Positions 25,793-33,627 of a DNA stretch of 35,500 bases are shown one piece after another. A model generated the notes under the pieces. The model did no database searches. It saw only the letters and a program-made list of their open reading frames with translations, and was not told the origin of the DNA. Origin of the DNA: a virus; the IMG/VR virus record IMGVR_UViG_3300024348_000133, positions 1-35,500 of that record; one strand, 5' to 3'. A program made the translations under genes and the position numbers. Numbering within the stretch: the first letter of the stretch is position 1; every line of letters begins with the position of its first letter.

Positions 25793-25816
25793 TTTATTTA
25801 GTTTTTAAAATTATTA

Positions 25817-28800
25817 TTATTGACCTCCAGAAATTATCCAAGTGTCAGTTGAAACTTTTACTAATGTTATCATTGTGCGATCACCACTATAAATGTTAAC
25901 ACCTGATTGACTATTCAGAAGAGTAACTCCACTTCCTGCCACAACTGCTACATCATAAGTGTCACTAACACTTGTAATTCTAACAACAGAAGCATGATCT
26001 GAATCACTATCTATTTCAATCGTAATATTAGATGATGTTGGGTCAGCAATAACTAGATTTTCACCTGCAATAATTGTGTAGTTTGTTGTTGCACGATAAC
26101 TATCATCACCATTTGGATCTGCAATGTTATTTTGTTTAGAAACTATATATTCATCAGCTATAATGGCACCATTAGCAGTAATATTTTGATCAGTATTAAT
26201 TCCGGTAGACTTAATTGATGTAGTTGAACTTATGGTTGTATGATCAGATTTGCCTACACTGTAAAAGTTTACTCCTGTTTCAGTATATGTTGCAATAATG
26301 TTATAAGAGTCTGAACCACCATTACCACCAATATTTAATACAGCTGCACCAGGTGAATTTGGAACTATCTCATTTAATACTGAAGCATTACTAGCGTTAT
26401 CAAATACTATATCTGATCCTGACCCCGTAGAGATAATAGTTAGGTCATCAAAAAGACCAGACTCTCCCTGTATTTCCCCAGCGGCAAAAATATCTGTACT
26501 ACCAAATATTCTACCAGTAGCAAATATTGAATAATCTGATGAATCATCTACTCCAACATTTAACCTATAGCCATTGTAGGTTGTCCCTAATGATGTAGAT
26601 CCATTTATAATTACATCTGATGTACTAGTTATTGAATCGTCTGAAGCACTAAAAGCTAACATCTGAGTATTAGTTCCAGCTCCTAAGTACATGGTTGATG
26701 TTGTTTGACCATCAAATAAAAAAGAACTAGTTCCAGTCTTTATTAAGTTTAAAGATAATGCTCCAGCCTCTCCAGTATCCTTGTCTGAAATAATCATAGA
26801 CCCTATGCCCCCTGTATCTCCTACAATTTGTAACTTTGCCGTAGGACTGGACGTCCCAATACCTACTTTGCCTGATGAGTCAATACGCATTCTTTCAGTA
26901 GTAGTGTTAGATGTAGCTGTGTGAAAACTTAGATTAGTCCTGTCACCATAACCACCTTCTCTATTAGAAGCTATCATTGACTCTGCACTAAATACCGGAT
27001 TTAATTTAATTGAAACCCCTTCATCACCGCCAGAACCTGTGTTCTCTAAATAAATTAAGTTAGCTGTAGATGCTGCTGATGAATCTGATATATGTAATTT
27101 AGCACTAGGATTAGTTGTTCCAATCCCTACGTTACCATTGTAGTTTACACGCATTCTTTCAGAAGCGTTAGTAGTAATAGTTATATAACCAGCCGAGCCA
27201 CTTGAGTCTAATATGAAATTCTGACTACCTGCTGTTTTTAAAGAGGTAAAGTTTCCAGCTGATTGAATGTTAAAGTATTTGCCAGACGTATCACTGTTCA
27301 TTCTAAACTCAGTTTCTGCGACTGCGTTTGTACCAATCTCCAGTTCTTTGGTTGGACTACTATTTCCTATACCTACGTTACCTCCGTTTAAGTATGAGTT
27401 TCCAGAACTATCTAAATTAACATTTAATGTTCCTGCTGCATTGAATATTCTTGCTCTACCATCACCGCCACCATCTTCTAATATAGAAAAAATTGCATCA
27501 GTATCTGAAGAATTTGTAACTTGAAAAGGCGTTGAATTGTTTGATGAAGATTTAATATCCAGTTTAGCACTAGGACTAGTCGTCCCAATCCCTACATTTT
27601 TAGCGTTGCTTCCAACTCTCATAACTTCTTGTCCCCCCTCTGATAAAATTATCCAGTCGTTGTTGCCTACGGTAAGATTACCATCACCCGGGAACTGTAT
27701 ATTACTGCCATTTTCCCCAACTAAAATACCGTTAAATTTTGACCTTGCTCCACTTACCTCTAATTTCTCACTAGGAGTAGTTGTTCCAATTCCAACGTTT
27801 AGGTTACTAATAATACGAATAGCCTCTCCGTTATCAGCCTCAAAAATAATTTCATCTAAAGACGTATCCCCTATTATTAGGTTATCTGTTGAACTTTCTA
27901 CTTTTAGTATATCACTATTAAAACCATCCCCTCTTTTCATTCTAAGAATTGGGTCTGTTCCAGATATAAGAATTTCTGATTCAACGTCTAATTTAGCTTC
28001 GGGAGTAGCAGTTCCTATACCTACGTTTCCTGAAGAAGTGATACGCATAGCGTCTGTAGTAGTAGTGCCATCGCTTAGCCTAAACTGTATAACTCCATTA
28101 GCTGTATTGTTGTTAGATAAAAATTGTAGGTTTCCAGCTTGCTGTCTTATATACCCAAAAGTACCTGTATTATCGGAGTCTTCTAAAACTATTTTTGGGT
28201 TAGAATTTACTATATTCAATATAGAACTAGGACTAGTTGTTCCAATACCAACGTTACCGTTTAAATCAACAGCTAGTTTATCACTACCTTCATTCGCTAA
28301 CAGCATTAAGTAATCTGTAGATGTATTAGAAAGAGTGTTTATATACAATGCAGATTCTGGAATATGAGCGTATGATGCGTCGTCGTTTAATGATAAAGCC
28401 CCATATCTATGAAGTTGTAACACACCGCCTCCATTTACTGTTTGCAGTGAAGTTTTTAAATGCCCTTTTATATCGAAACCACCCGTTCCATCAATTTGCG
28501 TAATACTAGCCGTATTCGCAGATATTATTTGTATTTTTTTAGTAGCAGATTTATAATTAGTTAAATCGTAGTAAGTATCTCCGTTAGATTCAATTCTAGC
28601 ATCAAGAACAGGTTGTAGTGATCCAGAAGCACTTGTAGTAACTTTAAACAAGGACCCGTTTGGTATTGACTCTTCTATGTGCAGCTTTGAACTAGGACTA
28701 GTAGTACCAATACCAACGTTACCTGTACTTTCTTGTACATATAAGTTGGTTGTGGTGCCATCTCTATCTTTAACTATTAAATTTCCACTAACAACTACAA

Positions 28801-30016
28801 CCGGGACTACTAAGTCCATGCTAACACTTAATGGAGTCTTGTCATTTTCGTCTTTTATTATAAAACTTCCACCACCATCTACTCCATTTTTTTCTACAAT
28901 TAAATTACCTTGATTTGTAATACTGTAATCTTGTGTAAATCCTGCGGTATTTTTAAGTGTTATACTTGGAAAATTTGCTTCTATATATACATTACCTCTT
29001 ACATCTAACTTCTCACTAGGATTAGTTGTTCCAATACCTAGGTTACCACCATTTAGGTATGAATTTCCATCAGCTCTAAGCCACGCTTTTATAACACCTG
29101 CTTGCTGCATGTACAAATCACTAGGTCTTAACCTGCTTTTATTAGCTCCATCGTTTACTATTAAGTTACCTCCGTAAACCTCTAGTTTATCACTAGGACT
29201 AGTAGTCCCGACACCTAATGTGTCTGAAACATAAATATCTCCAGATAATATTAATTCACCGTTTTGACTTAATGTTAATATATCAACATCATCAAATGTT
29301 ACATTGATTATATCTTCAGGACTAACTTTATAGAAGTCTACACTTAATACTTCTGATGAAAAATTCTCAGTTACTGTTGCATGATCATCTAGAGTTACTT
29401 CTAAAATTTTTCTAACCTCACCACCAACCTGCACAAGATCACCTGCTTCCAATTCAGTTGTGAATGAGGTTCCGCTTATACCATATAATCCTTCATCATT
29501 TGCATATGTATCTACAGTTCCAGTTAATTGAGTCAACTGAGATGCATCTACTGAATTATCTAAATCTAATGAATTAAATGTTACGTCATCAGTGATGTTT
29601 AAGTCTTGGTCAAAAGGATTACCATAAACATCCATTGGATTGAACTCTAATGTATCTGTTGCAGAAGCTGTACCTATATATCTTGTTATTATGTCACTAT
29701 CATCTGGCTCAGTTGTAGTAATTTCACCATCAGTAGTTGAGACATAATATCTCGCGCCAACAGTTAATCCAGATGATTCTATTGTTCCTTGTACATAGAA
29801 TAATCCTTCTTCATCAGCTACAAGAGCCTCCTTGGCTATTCTTAATTCTGTACCCGAAGTATCTATTGATGAAGAATTAGCCTTCCAGTATTTACCATCA
29901 GTATTAAGATAGCACAAATCACCTGCAATCAAGTCTTCACCTGCAATTGCACTGTTGACTATACTATAGTATGAATTATCTTCTGAGTCGTAAACATTTA
30001 TTCTAAATACTGCCAT
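25817..30016 (-). CDS. Long fibre protein with ten GIGTTSP-type repeats (1399 aa)
   Basis: Residues 1-135 form a beta domain (AGDLCYLNTDGKYWKANSS, then GLTVGARYYVSTTDG and IGTASATDTLEF) like phage decoration or fibre base modules. Around residues 165-265 is a QLTGTV module shared with the 616- and 337-codon fibres. From about 265 to 1060 come ten copies of a GNVGIGTTSPSxKLxI motif, each starting a 60-155 residue beta segment, typical of trimeric fibres. The last 90 residues form a tip module (SNITIEIDSDSD, GSGVTLL, TWIISGG) also found in the smaller fibres. There is no SDxRLKxNI chaperone end (peptidase S74), which often follows such repeats. Position before the capsid genes suggests a head fibre, as in crAss001, though a tail fibre is possible. 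Confidence 0.8.
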   Translation of the reverse strand: MAVFRINVYDSEDNSYYSIVNSAIAGEDLIAGDLCYLNTDGKYWKANSSSIDTSGTELRIAKEALVADEEGLFYVQGTIESSGLTVGARYYVSTTDGEITTTEPDDSDIITRYIGTASATDTLEFNPMDVYGNPFDQDLNITDDVTFNSLDLDNSVDASQLTQLTGTVDTYANDEGLYGISGTSFTTELEAGDLVQVGGEVRKILEVTLDDHATVTENFSSEVLSVDFYKVSPEDIINVTFDDVDILTLSQNGELILSGDIYVSDTLGVGTTSPSDKLEVYGGNLIVNDGANKSRLRPSDLYMQQAGVIKAWLRADGNSYLNGGNLGIGTTNPSEKLDVRGNVYIEANFPSITLKNTAGFTQDYSITNQGNLIVEKNGVDGGGSFIIKDENDKTPLSVSMDLVVPVVVVSGNLIVKDRDGTTTNLYVQESTGNVGIGTTSPSSKLHIEESIPNGSLFKVTTSASGSLQPVLDARIESNGDTYYDLTNYKSATKKIQIISANTASITQIDGTGGFDIKGHLKTSLQTVNGGGVLQLHRYGALSLNDDASYAHIPESALYINTLSNTSTDYLMLLANEGSDKLAVDLNGNVGIGTTSPSSILNIVNSNPKIVLEDSDNTGTFGYIRQQAGNLQFLSNNNTANGVIQFRLSDGTTTTDAMRITSSGNVGIGTATPEAKLDVESEILISGTDPILRMKRGDGFNSDILKVESSTDNLIIGDTSLDEIIFEADNGEAIRIISNLNVGIGTTTPSEKLEVSGARSKFNGILVGENGSNIQFPGDGNLTVGNNDWIILSEGGQEVMRVGSNAKNVGIGTTSPSAKLDIKSSSNNSTPFQVTNSSDTDAIFSILEDGGGDGRARIFNAAGTLNVNLDSSGNSYLNGGNVGIGNSSPTKELEIGTNAVAETEFRMNSDTSGKYFNIQSAGNFTSLKTAGSQNFILDSSGSAGYITITTNASERMRVNYNGNVGIGTTNPSAKLHISDSSAASTANLIYLENTGSGGDEGVSIKLNPVFSAESMIASNREGGYGDRTNLSFHTATSNTTTERMRIDSSGKVGIGTSSPTAKLQIVGDTGGIGSMIISDKDTGEAGALSLNLIKTGTSSFLFDGQTTSTMYLGAGTNTQMLAFSASDDSITSTSDVIINGSTSLGTTYNGYRLNVGVDDSSDYSIFATGRIFGSTDIFAAGEIQGESGLFDDLTIISTGSGSDIVFDNASNASVLNEIVPNSPGAAVLNIGGNGGSDSYNIIATYTETGVNFYSVGKSDHTTISSTTSIKSTGINTDQNITANGAIIADEYIVSKQNNIADPNGDDSYRATTNYTIIAGENLVIADPTSSNITIEIDSDSDHASVVRITSVSDTYDVAVVAGSGVTLLNSQSGVNIYSGDRTMITLVKVSTDTWIISGGQ
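26840..29220 (-). repeat. Ten degenerate coding repeats (GIGTTSP motif)
   Basis: The DNA coding GIGTTxPSxKL recurs near 29210, 29030, 28705, 28240, 28015, 27795, 27590, 27370, 27125 and 26865. Spacing is irregular, 180-470 bases. Copies share cores such as CCTAGTGCTAA and GGAACAACTAG but differ elsewhere, so these are old protein repeats, not a CRISPR array or fresh tandem repeat. Confidence 0.8.
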
Positions 30017-30027
30017 TTTTTAATTTT

Positions 30028-31107
30028 TTAATCTGACCATTCTCCACTAGCATCTTTAACTTGGTAGTTCATTTCAAACTCACCTAAAGCATCATCTACA
30101 GTGTAGTATATTAATAATCCGCTGTCAACATCTTCAAGAGTTATCTCTTGACTAAATGATACAGTTTCTCCATCTAATTGTATCTCTCCCTGAGATGGCA
30201 ATGATGTAAATCTTATTGACTCAGCTGAATCTCCGTCTAAATCATAATATCCTGCAGCTGTAATTAAGTCATATCTTGTAAAGACATAGTCTTCATTCAG
30301 CACTACATATATGTCTGTCTCATCATTTATTATTGGAGCAGATCCAACATATGCCTCAACAGCCAGTGTAAGAACCCCTCCGGAAGTGAACTCGTAACTA
30401 CCCTGGTCAGATACTGAAAATGTAATATCCTCTGAGGTTGCATCATCTTGTTCCTCATCTGTAACATACGTTAGTAATCCATTATTTATATCTTTAATAG
30501 TAACTGATTCATTTAATCCTAGGCCATCTCCATCATAAAGAAATGATCCATAAAAAGGAACTGATGTTATTTTAACTGCAAATGCATCGTCATCCTCGGG
30601 GTCAGAATAAACAGGAGTAGTTTCAGTCGTAAAGTTTTCTGGAGTAAATGTGTATGTCTCAGGGTTACTCAAGTTAATTGTTATAACTCCAACTGAATCT
30701 GGTGGCTCATTCTCATTACTTGCAGCAGTAAATATTAAATCATTTGCTGTGTTATTGTATGATAAAGAATTTTCATCTGCAACCAGGAATGTGCAGTTTG
30801 AATCTGTATATCCAGCAGTATCACTTTCAGCAACATAAATAAATAATCCTAATGCTATATCAGTTGCTAGTATCTCATCTCCTGCAGATATATTAACAGA
30901 ACTTAGTTGAAGAGTCCCTTTGGAAGGAAGCGTTACTATCTTTGTAGAGTAAAAAGTATTACCTACATACTCAGGATTGGTGTCAGTAGTAAGGTCTGCT
31001 ACTGTAAAAGTGTGAGTACCCTCGAAGTCTACTTTAAAAGCATTCCATCCACTTTGAGTTGGAGCAGAGCTAGATTGAGCAGAATAAGATAAAGTAAGTA
31101 TGGCCAT
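30028..31107 (-). CDS. Three-repeat cadherin/Ig-like virion protein (359 aa)
   Basis: Three beta-rich repeats span about residues 30-130, 135-250 and 258-359. Conserved points are a THTFTVADL, TYTFTPENF or DYVFTRYDL strand; a TDTNPEY, TETTPVYSDPEDDD or YYDLDGDSAE loop; a LPSKGTLQL, VPFYGSFLY or LPSQGEIQLDG turn; and a GLFIYVAES, GLLTYVTDE or GLLIYYTVD strand. These are hallmarks of bacterial cadherin-like/Big_9-type domains with Asp-rich, probably calcium-binding loops. The second repeat is close to those of the 241-residue protein at 17016-17741. With the long fibre that follows 11 bases later it is likely a surface adhesion or fibre-attachment component. There is no signal peptide. Confidence 0.75.
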   Translation of the reverse strand: MAILTLSYSAQSSSAPTQSGWNAFKVDFEGTHTFTVADLTTDTNPEYVGNTFYSTKIVTLPSKGTLQLSSVNISAGDEILATDIALGLFIYVAESDTAGYTDSNCTFLVADENSLSYNNTANDLIFTAASNENEPPDSVGVITINLSNPETYTFTPENFTTETTPVYSDPEDDDAFAVKITSVPFYGSFLYDGDGLGLNESVTIKDINNGLLTYVTDEEQDDATSEDITFSVSDQGSYEFTSGGVLTLAVEAYVGSAPIINDETDIYVVLNEDYVFTRYDLITAAGYYDLDGDSAESIRFTSLPSQGEIQLDGETVSFSQEITLEDVDSGLLIYYTVDDALGEFEMNYQVKDASGEWSD

Positions 31108-31111
31108 GTAT

Positions 31112-31160
31112 CAAAAATATAAATAAAACACCTAAAAATGGGTTCTTTTTTATAGCTAAA
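31112..31160 (-). promoter_or_regulatory. Late promoter for cadherin-like and long-fibre genes
   Basis: TTTAGCTATAAAA (31160-31148) is exactly 28 bases before TATTTTTG (31119-31112), a perfect TAnnTTTG box. No TTG lies at the usual -33 distance. The TAG inside the element ends the spanin gene. The box ends four bases before the ATG at 31107, predicting a leaderless or nearly leaderless mRNA. Confidence 0.6.
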
Positions 31161-31626
31161 AAGGTAGTATTGATTTAATCTTGTCTTTAAGTAAGAACAA
31201 ATTCAATGCCAATGATATTATTAACGCTAACCAGACCCTCCAATTAGATCTGTATCTTATAATTTCTTTCTCAATTGTTTGTACATCTTTATCTCTCCTT
31301 ATATCTTTTACTACAATATCACTTACAACAATTGAGTCTTGCTCGTAATCAACAACAATTCTTCCTTCCTCAGATTTTAATTTAATTGTAGTCTTTGGGG
31401 TTTTTAATACTTGATTAAAGTTAGCCAGGTTTCCTAGACTATCACATGGTTCCTCTATAATAAGGGTATCTCTTATTGACTTAATTACTTCAACATTCTT
31501 TTTGACAATGACCGTATCTGTAACAACCCTATCTCTATATTCGACAGTAGATTTTTTACTGACACAAGCAGTAAAAAAAAATACCATTAAGAATATATAT
31601 GATTTATTTCCTAGTGCGAATTTCAT
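31156..31626 (-). CDS. Predicted unimolecular spanin (lipoprotein plus C-terminal membrane anchor, 156 aa)
   Basis: The N-terminus (MKFALGNKSYIFLMVFFFTAC) is a short lipoprotein signal with lipobox F-T-A-C at Cys21. Residues 22-128 are a charged periplasmic-type region rich in Val/Ile/Asp/Lys. A membrane segment (about 131-145, VWLALIISLALNLFLL) and a short basic tail end the protein. Outer-membrane lipid anchor plus inner-membrane helix in one chain is the topology of u-spanins (such as T1 gp11), which fuse the two membranes in the last step of lysis. The start overlaps the stop of the DUF5675 gene by one base (TAATG), forming a small lysis pair. The function is inferred from topology. Confidence 0.7.
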   Translation of the reverse strand: MKFALGNKSYIFLMVFFFTACVSKKSTVEYRDRVVTDTVIVKKNVEVIKSIRDTLIIEEPCDSLGNLANFNQVLKTPKTTIKLKSEEGRIVVDYEQDSIVVSDIVVKDIRRDKDVQTIEKEIIRYRSNWRVWLALIISLALNLFLLKDKIKSILPF

Positions 31627-32048
31627 TATTTCATTATCTTTAAAGTTACTGTATTAAATTGACTTAGAATTTTTTCAAATGCATTCAGAGTCTTCTTACT
31701 TGATGTGACATCAATATATCCATCATTATTTATATCTCTAGGAAATACGCCTAAAGCTATACATCCATTTAACTGGTGCCAGTAATTTGCTGAATGAAAT
31801 TTACATTCAGTCCTGCAAGGAACATCTTTTATTTCCCATAAGTTCTCACCAAATCTATCAGAGTACTCATAGACTAACTCGTACTCTCCTGTAGGTATGC
31901 AACTCACATCAACATAATTATCTCTCCAACCCCTCTCTAAACTTATAGCTGAAAATATTGGCTCTTTATTTTCATTAAGTATTAAGCATCCTCCAGTAGT
32001 TTGATTCTTATCTTGATGAAATCTATATATCCTTACTTCTCCGTGCAT
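31626..32048 (-). CDS. DUF5675-type protein, probable lysis or cell-wall enzyme (140 aa)
   Basis: The short beta-rich protein contains CIPTGEYELVYEYSDRFG (about residues 50-67), a LWEIKDVPCRTECKFH segment and NYWHQLNGCIALG. His85, His91 and Cys96 look like conserved polar residues. This pattern matches the DUF5675 family as I recall it, common in Bacteroidota phages near lysis genes. The H...GC arrangement recalls L,D-transpeptidase sites, but that link is speculative. DINNDGYID (105-113) looks like a calcium-binding loop of the EF-hand/dockerin kind. There is no signal peptide, so holin release would be needed for access to the wall. It overlaps the spanin gene by one base. Confidence 0.65.
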   Translation of the reverse strand: MHGEVRIYRFHQDKNQTTGGCLILNENKEPIFSAISLERGWRDNYVDVSCIPTGEYELVYEYSDRFGENLWEIKDVPCRTECKFHSANYWHQLNGCIALGVFPRDINNDGYIDVTSSKKTLNAFEKILSQFNTVTLKIMK

Positions 32049-32070
32049 TACATTATTTTTTTAATTATTA

Positions 32071-32538
32071 CTACGGGGTGTATGGGGTTGCTCCATCTAT
32101 AAGCCATTCTCCATTTCCAAGATTGTACAATTTAGCAGTTCTAAATTCTTCATTTGTAGAAGGTAGTGATATATAGCTATACTCAGGTGTTAATGCAACT
32201 CCATCGCCAGCCTCAAATAGCACCCAACTAGAACTTCCGCTACCTAACATTACTTCTACAATAGGCGTGTCAATATCTGATCCAATTGTAAGATAGAAAG
32301 GCTCTGTAAGTGAATTTGCATAAACTATATTTGCTCCATCTTCAAGGTCAGCAGCTGCTACATCTCCAATTAATTGAAGTGTATTTGATGAGTCAGAACT
32401 ACCACTCACTTTGTCACCACCCTTACTGTCATATGCGAATACTTTACCCGTATCAGATGATATGTAAACTCCACCACCAGTCATTAAGCCTGGAGCATTT
32501 TCTTCTTTTCCTGAATATATATTATTTATTAATTTCAT
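32071..32538 (-). CDS. Minimal fibre protein: anchor plus tip (155 aa)
   Basis: The start is the ATG at 32538, where the protein begins MKLINNIYSG like its two paralogues. The longer frame adds 37 residues read from the previous gene. Residues 1-45 are the shared anchor (GGGVYISSDTGKVFAYDS). Residues 60-155 are the shared tip (FYLTIGSD, then FEAGDGVALTP and GEWLIDGA). No middle shaft is present, unlike the 337- and 616-residue copies. It is probably a short head or tail fibre or a cap subunit. The first 40 bases around its start are identical to those of the neighbouring gene. Confidence 0.75.
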   Translation of the reverse strand: MKLINNIYSGKEENAPGLMTGGGVYISSDTGKVFAYDSKGGDKVSGSSDSSNTLQLIGDVAAADLEDGANIVYANSLTEPFYLTIGSDIDTPIVEVMLGSGSSSWVLFEAGDGVALTPEYSYISLPSTNEEFRTAKLYNLGNGEWLIDGATPYTP

Positions 32539-32552
32539 TTTTTTTATTATTT
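32513..32552 (-). repeat. Fibre-gene start repeat, copy 1
   Basis: A 40-base stretch covering an A-rich leader, the ATG and the first eight codons is identical to 33562-33601, and similar to 35453-35497. It marks the common 5' end of the tandem fibre genes and gives a site for homologous exchange. Confidence 0.85.
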
Positions 32553-32573
32553 TTATTTTTTTTAAATTGCTAA

Positions 32574-33587
32574 TTATACTCCAGTATAAAGGTCTGTAAT
32601 CCACCAAGCCTGAAAGGTTGTTGGGTCTTTTATTAATGTACATGACCAAAGTTCTTTGTCAGCTGTACCTTTTTTTGGTAATTTTCCACTACCTCCATAT
32701 TTAATAGTGACTCCATCTCCAGCCTCAAAAGTAACATCCCCAGTCTCTGACCTATTAATAACTTTGATTTCACTTACATTTGTAGTTGTTTCAATTGTTA
32801 AAACAGCATCAGATGCTCCTTGATAAATGATATAATCAACATCTGCAACAATAGAGTCATTGGAATTAAGACCTTGTGCTCTAGTAGCACCTTCTTTATT
32901 TGCAACAATCTCATTTGTTACATATTCCGTTGTTGCTACCTTCGTAGAATTATCTCCAGCGGTTTGAGTTGTCGCAGATATACCTGGACTTAAACTTCCA
33001 ACATGTTCTCCAGCAAGATAATTAGCATTTACTCTACCTGCAGAAACTCTATCAGAACTTACGTTTCCGGTTAAAACTACATCTCCTCTAGGTGAGATTC
33101 TAAATAAAGGTTCAGCTTCATTTGACCCGTATTTTAATTCTAATAAAGAACCATTTTCTAATGGATTTAATAATTTTCCAAAAGTAACACCACTAAATCC
33201 CGTTTCTTGACCACTTGCAACAAATAACATAGTATCCATCGGTATTGATAAAACTTGATAAGCAGTTCCTTCTACTACAATATAGTCATTAAAAGCTAGT
33301 TCTGTTTTAAATTTAGTTCCAACACCAATTATTTGCTGAGTTGTTGCACTTACAGTCCCAGTCAATTGTCCTATCTCAAATTCATGATATATTGTCAATG
33401 GTGCTTTAGATAAACTTAATTTACCAAAAGTTGCGCTATTTTTATCTATATAAGTAGCAGCTTTACCAGTTCCACTGTCATAAGAAAAAACTTTACCTGT
33501 GTCTGAAGATAAGTATAAACCTCCGCTAAAAAGTGTTTTTGGAGCATCTTTTTCTAATCCAGAATATATATTATTTATTAATTTCAT
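32574..33587 (-). CDS. Medium fibre protein, modular (337 aa)
   Basis: Residues 1-45 are the shared anchor (MKLINNIYSGLEKDAP, SSDTGKVFSYDS). About residues 70-130 form the QLTGTV module (IGVGTKFKTELAFNDYIVVEG), which is also in the 616- and 1399-residue fibres. About residues 195-225 contain ATTQTAGDNSTKVATTEYV, a segment frequent in phage fibres. The last 90 residues are the tip (TIETTTNVSEIKVIN, then FEAGDGVTIKYGG) with a unique end. The gene lies between its longer and shorter paralogues with gaps of 40 and 35 bases. It is likely trimeric; whether it sits on head or tail is not settled. Confidence 0.75.
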   Translation of the reverse strand: MKLINNIYSGLEKDAPKTLFSGGLYLSSDTGKVFSYDSGTGKAATYIDKNSATFGKLSLSKAPLTIYHEFEIGQLTGTVSATTQQIIGVGTKFKTELAFNDYIVVEGTAYQVLSIPMDTMLFVASGQETGFSGVTFGKLLNPLENGSLLELKYGSNEAEPLFRISPRGDVVLTGNVSSDRVSAGRVNANYLAGEHVGSLSPGISATTQTAGDNSTKVATTEYVTNEIVANKEGATRAQGLNSNDSIVADVDYIIYQGASDAVLTIETTTNVSEIKVINRSETGDVTFEAGDGVTIKYGGSGKLPKKGTADKELWSCTLIKDPTTFQAWWITDLYTGV

Positions 33588-33601
33588 TTTTTTTATTATT
33601 T
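33562..33601 (-). repeat. Fibre-gene start repeat, copy 2
   Basis: Identical over 40 bases to 32513-32552, covering leader, ATG (33587) and the first codons of the medium fibre gene. Confidence 0.85.
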
Positions 33602-33627
33602 AAAATTGATTATGTTAGTATTATTTG

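Noticed and set aside
27537-28313. A 258-codon plus-strand frame, and other plus-strand frames such as 6999-7448
   Set aside because: They lie antisense to well-supported minus-strand genes, have Pro/Ser/Leu-rich low-complexity translations and lack start context. They are mirror images of repetitive coding sequence.
26840-29220. Possible CRISPR array or tandem satellite in the repeat-rich region
   Set aside because: Repeats are degenerate, irregularly spaced (180-470 bases) and in frame, coding GIGTTSP fibre motifs.
32160-32180. Another TATAGCTA core near 32167
   Set aside because: It lies inside coding sequence, matches only eight bases and has no -7 box at the 28-base spacing.
32539-32649. 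Extended start at 32649 for the minimal fibre
   Set aside because: The extra 37 residues overlap the end of the previous gene, and both paralogues begin at the MKLINN methionine.
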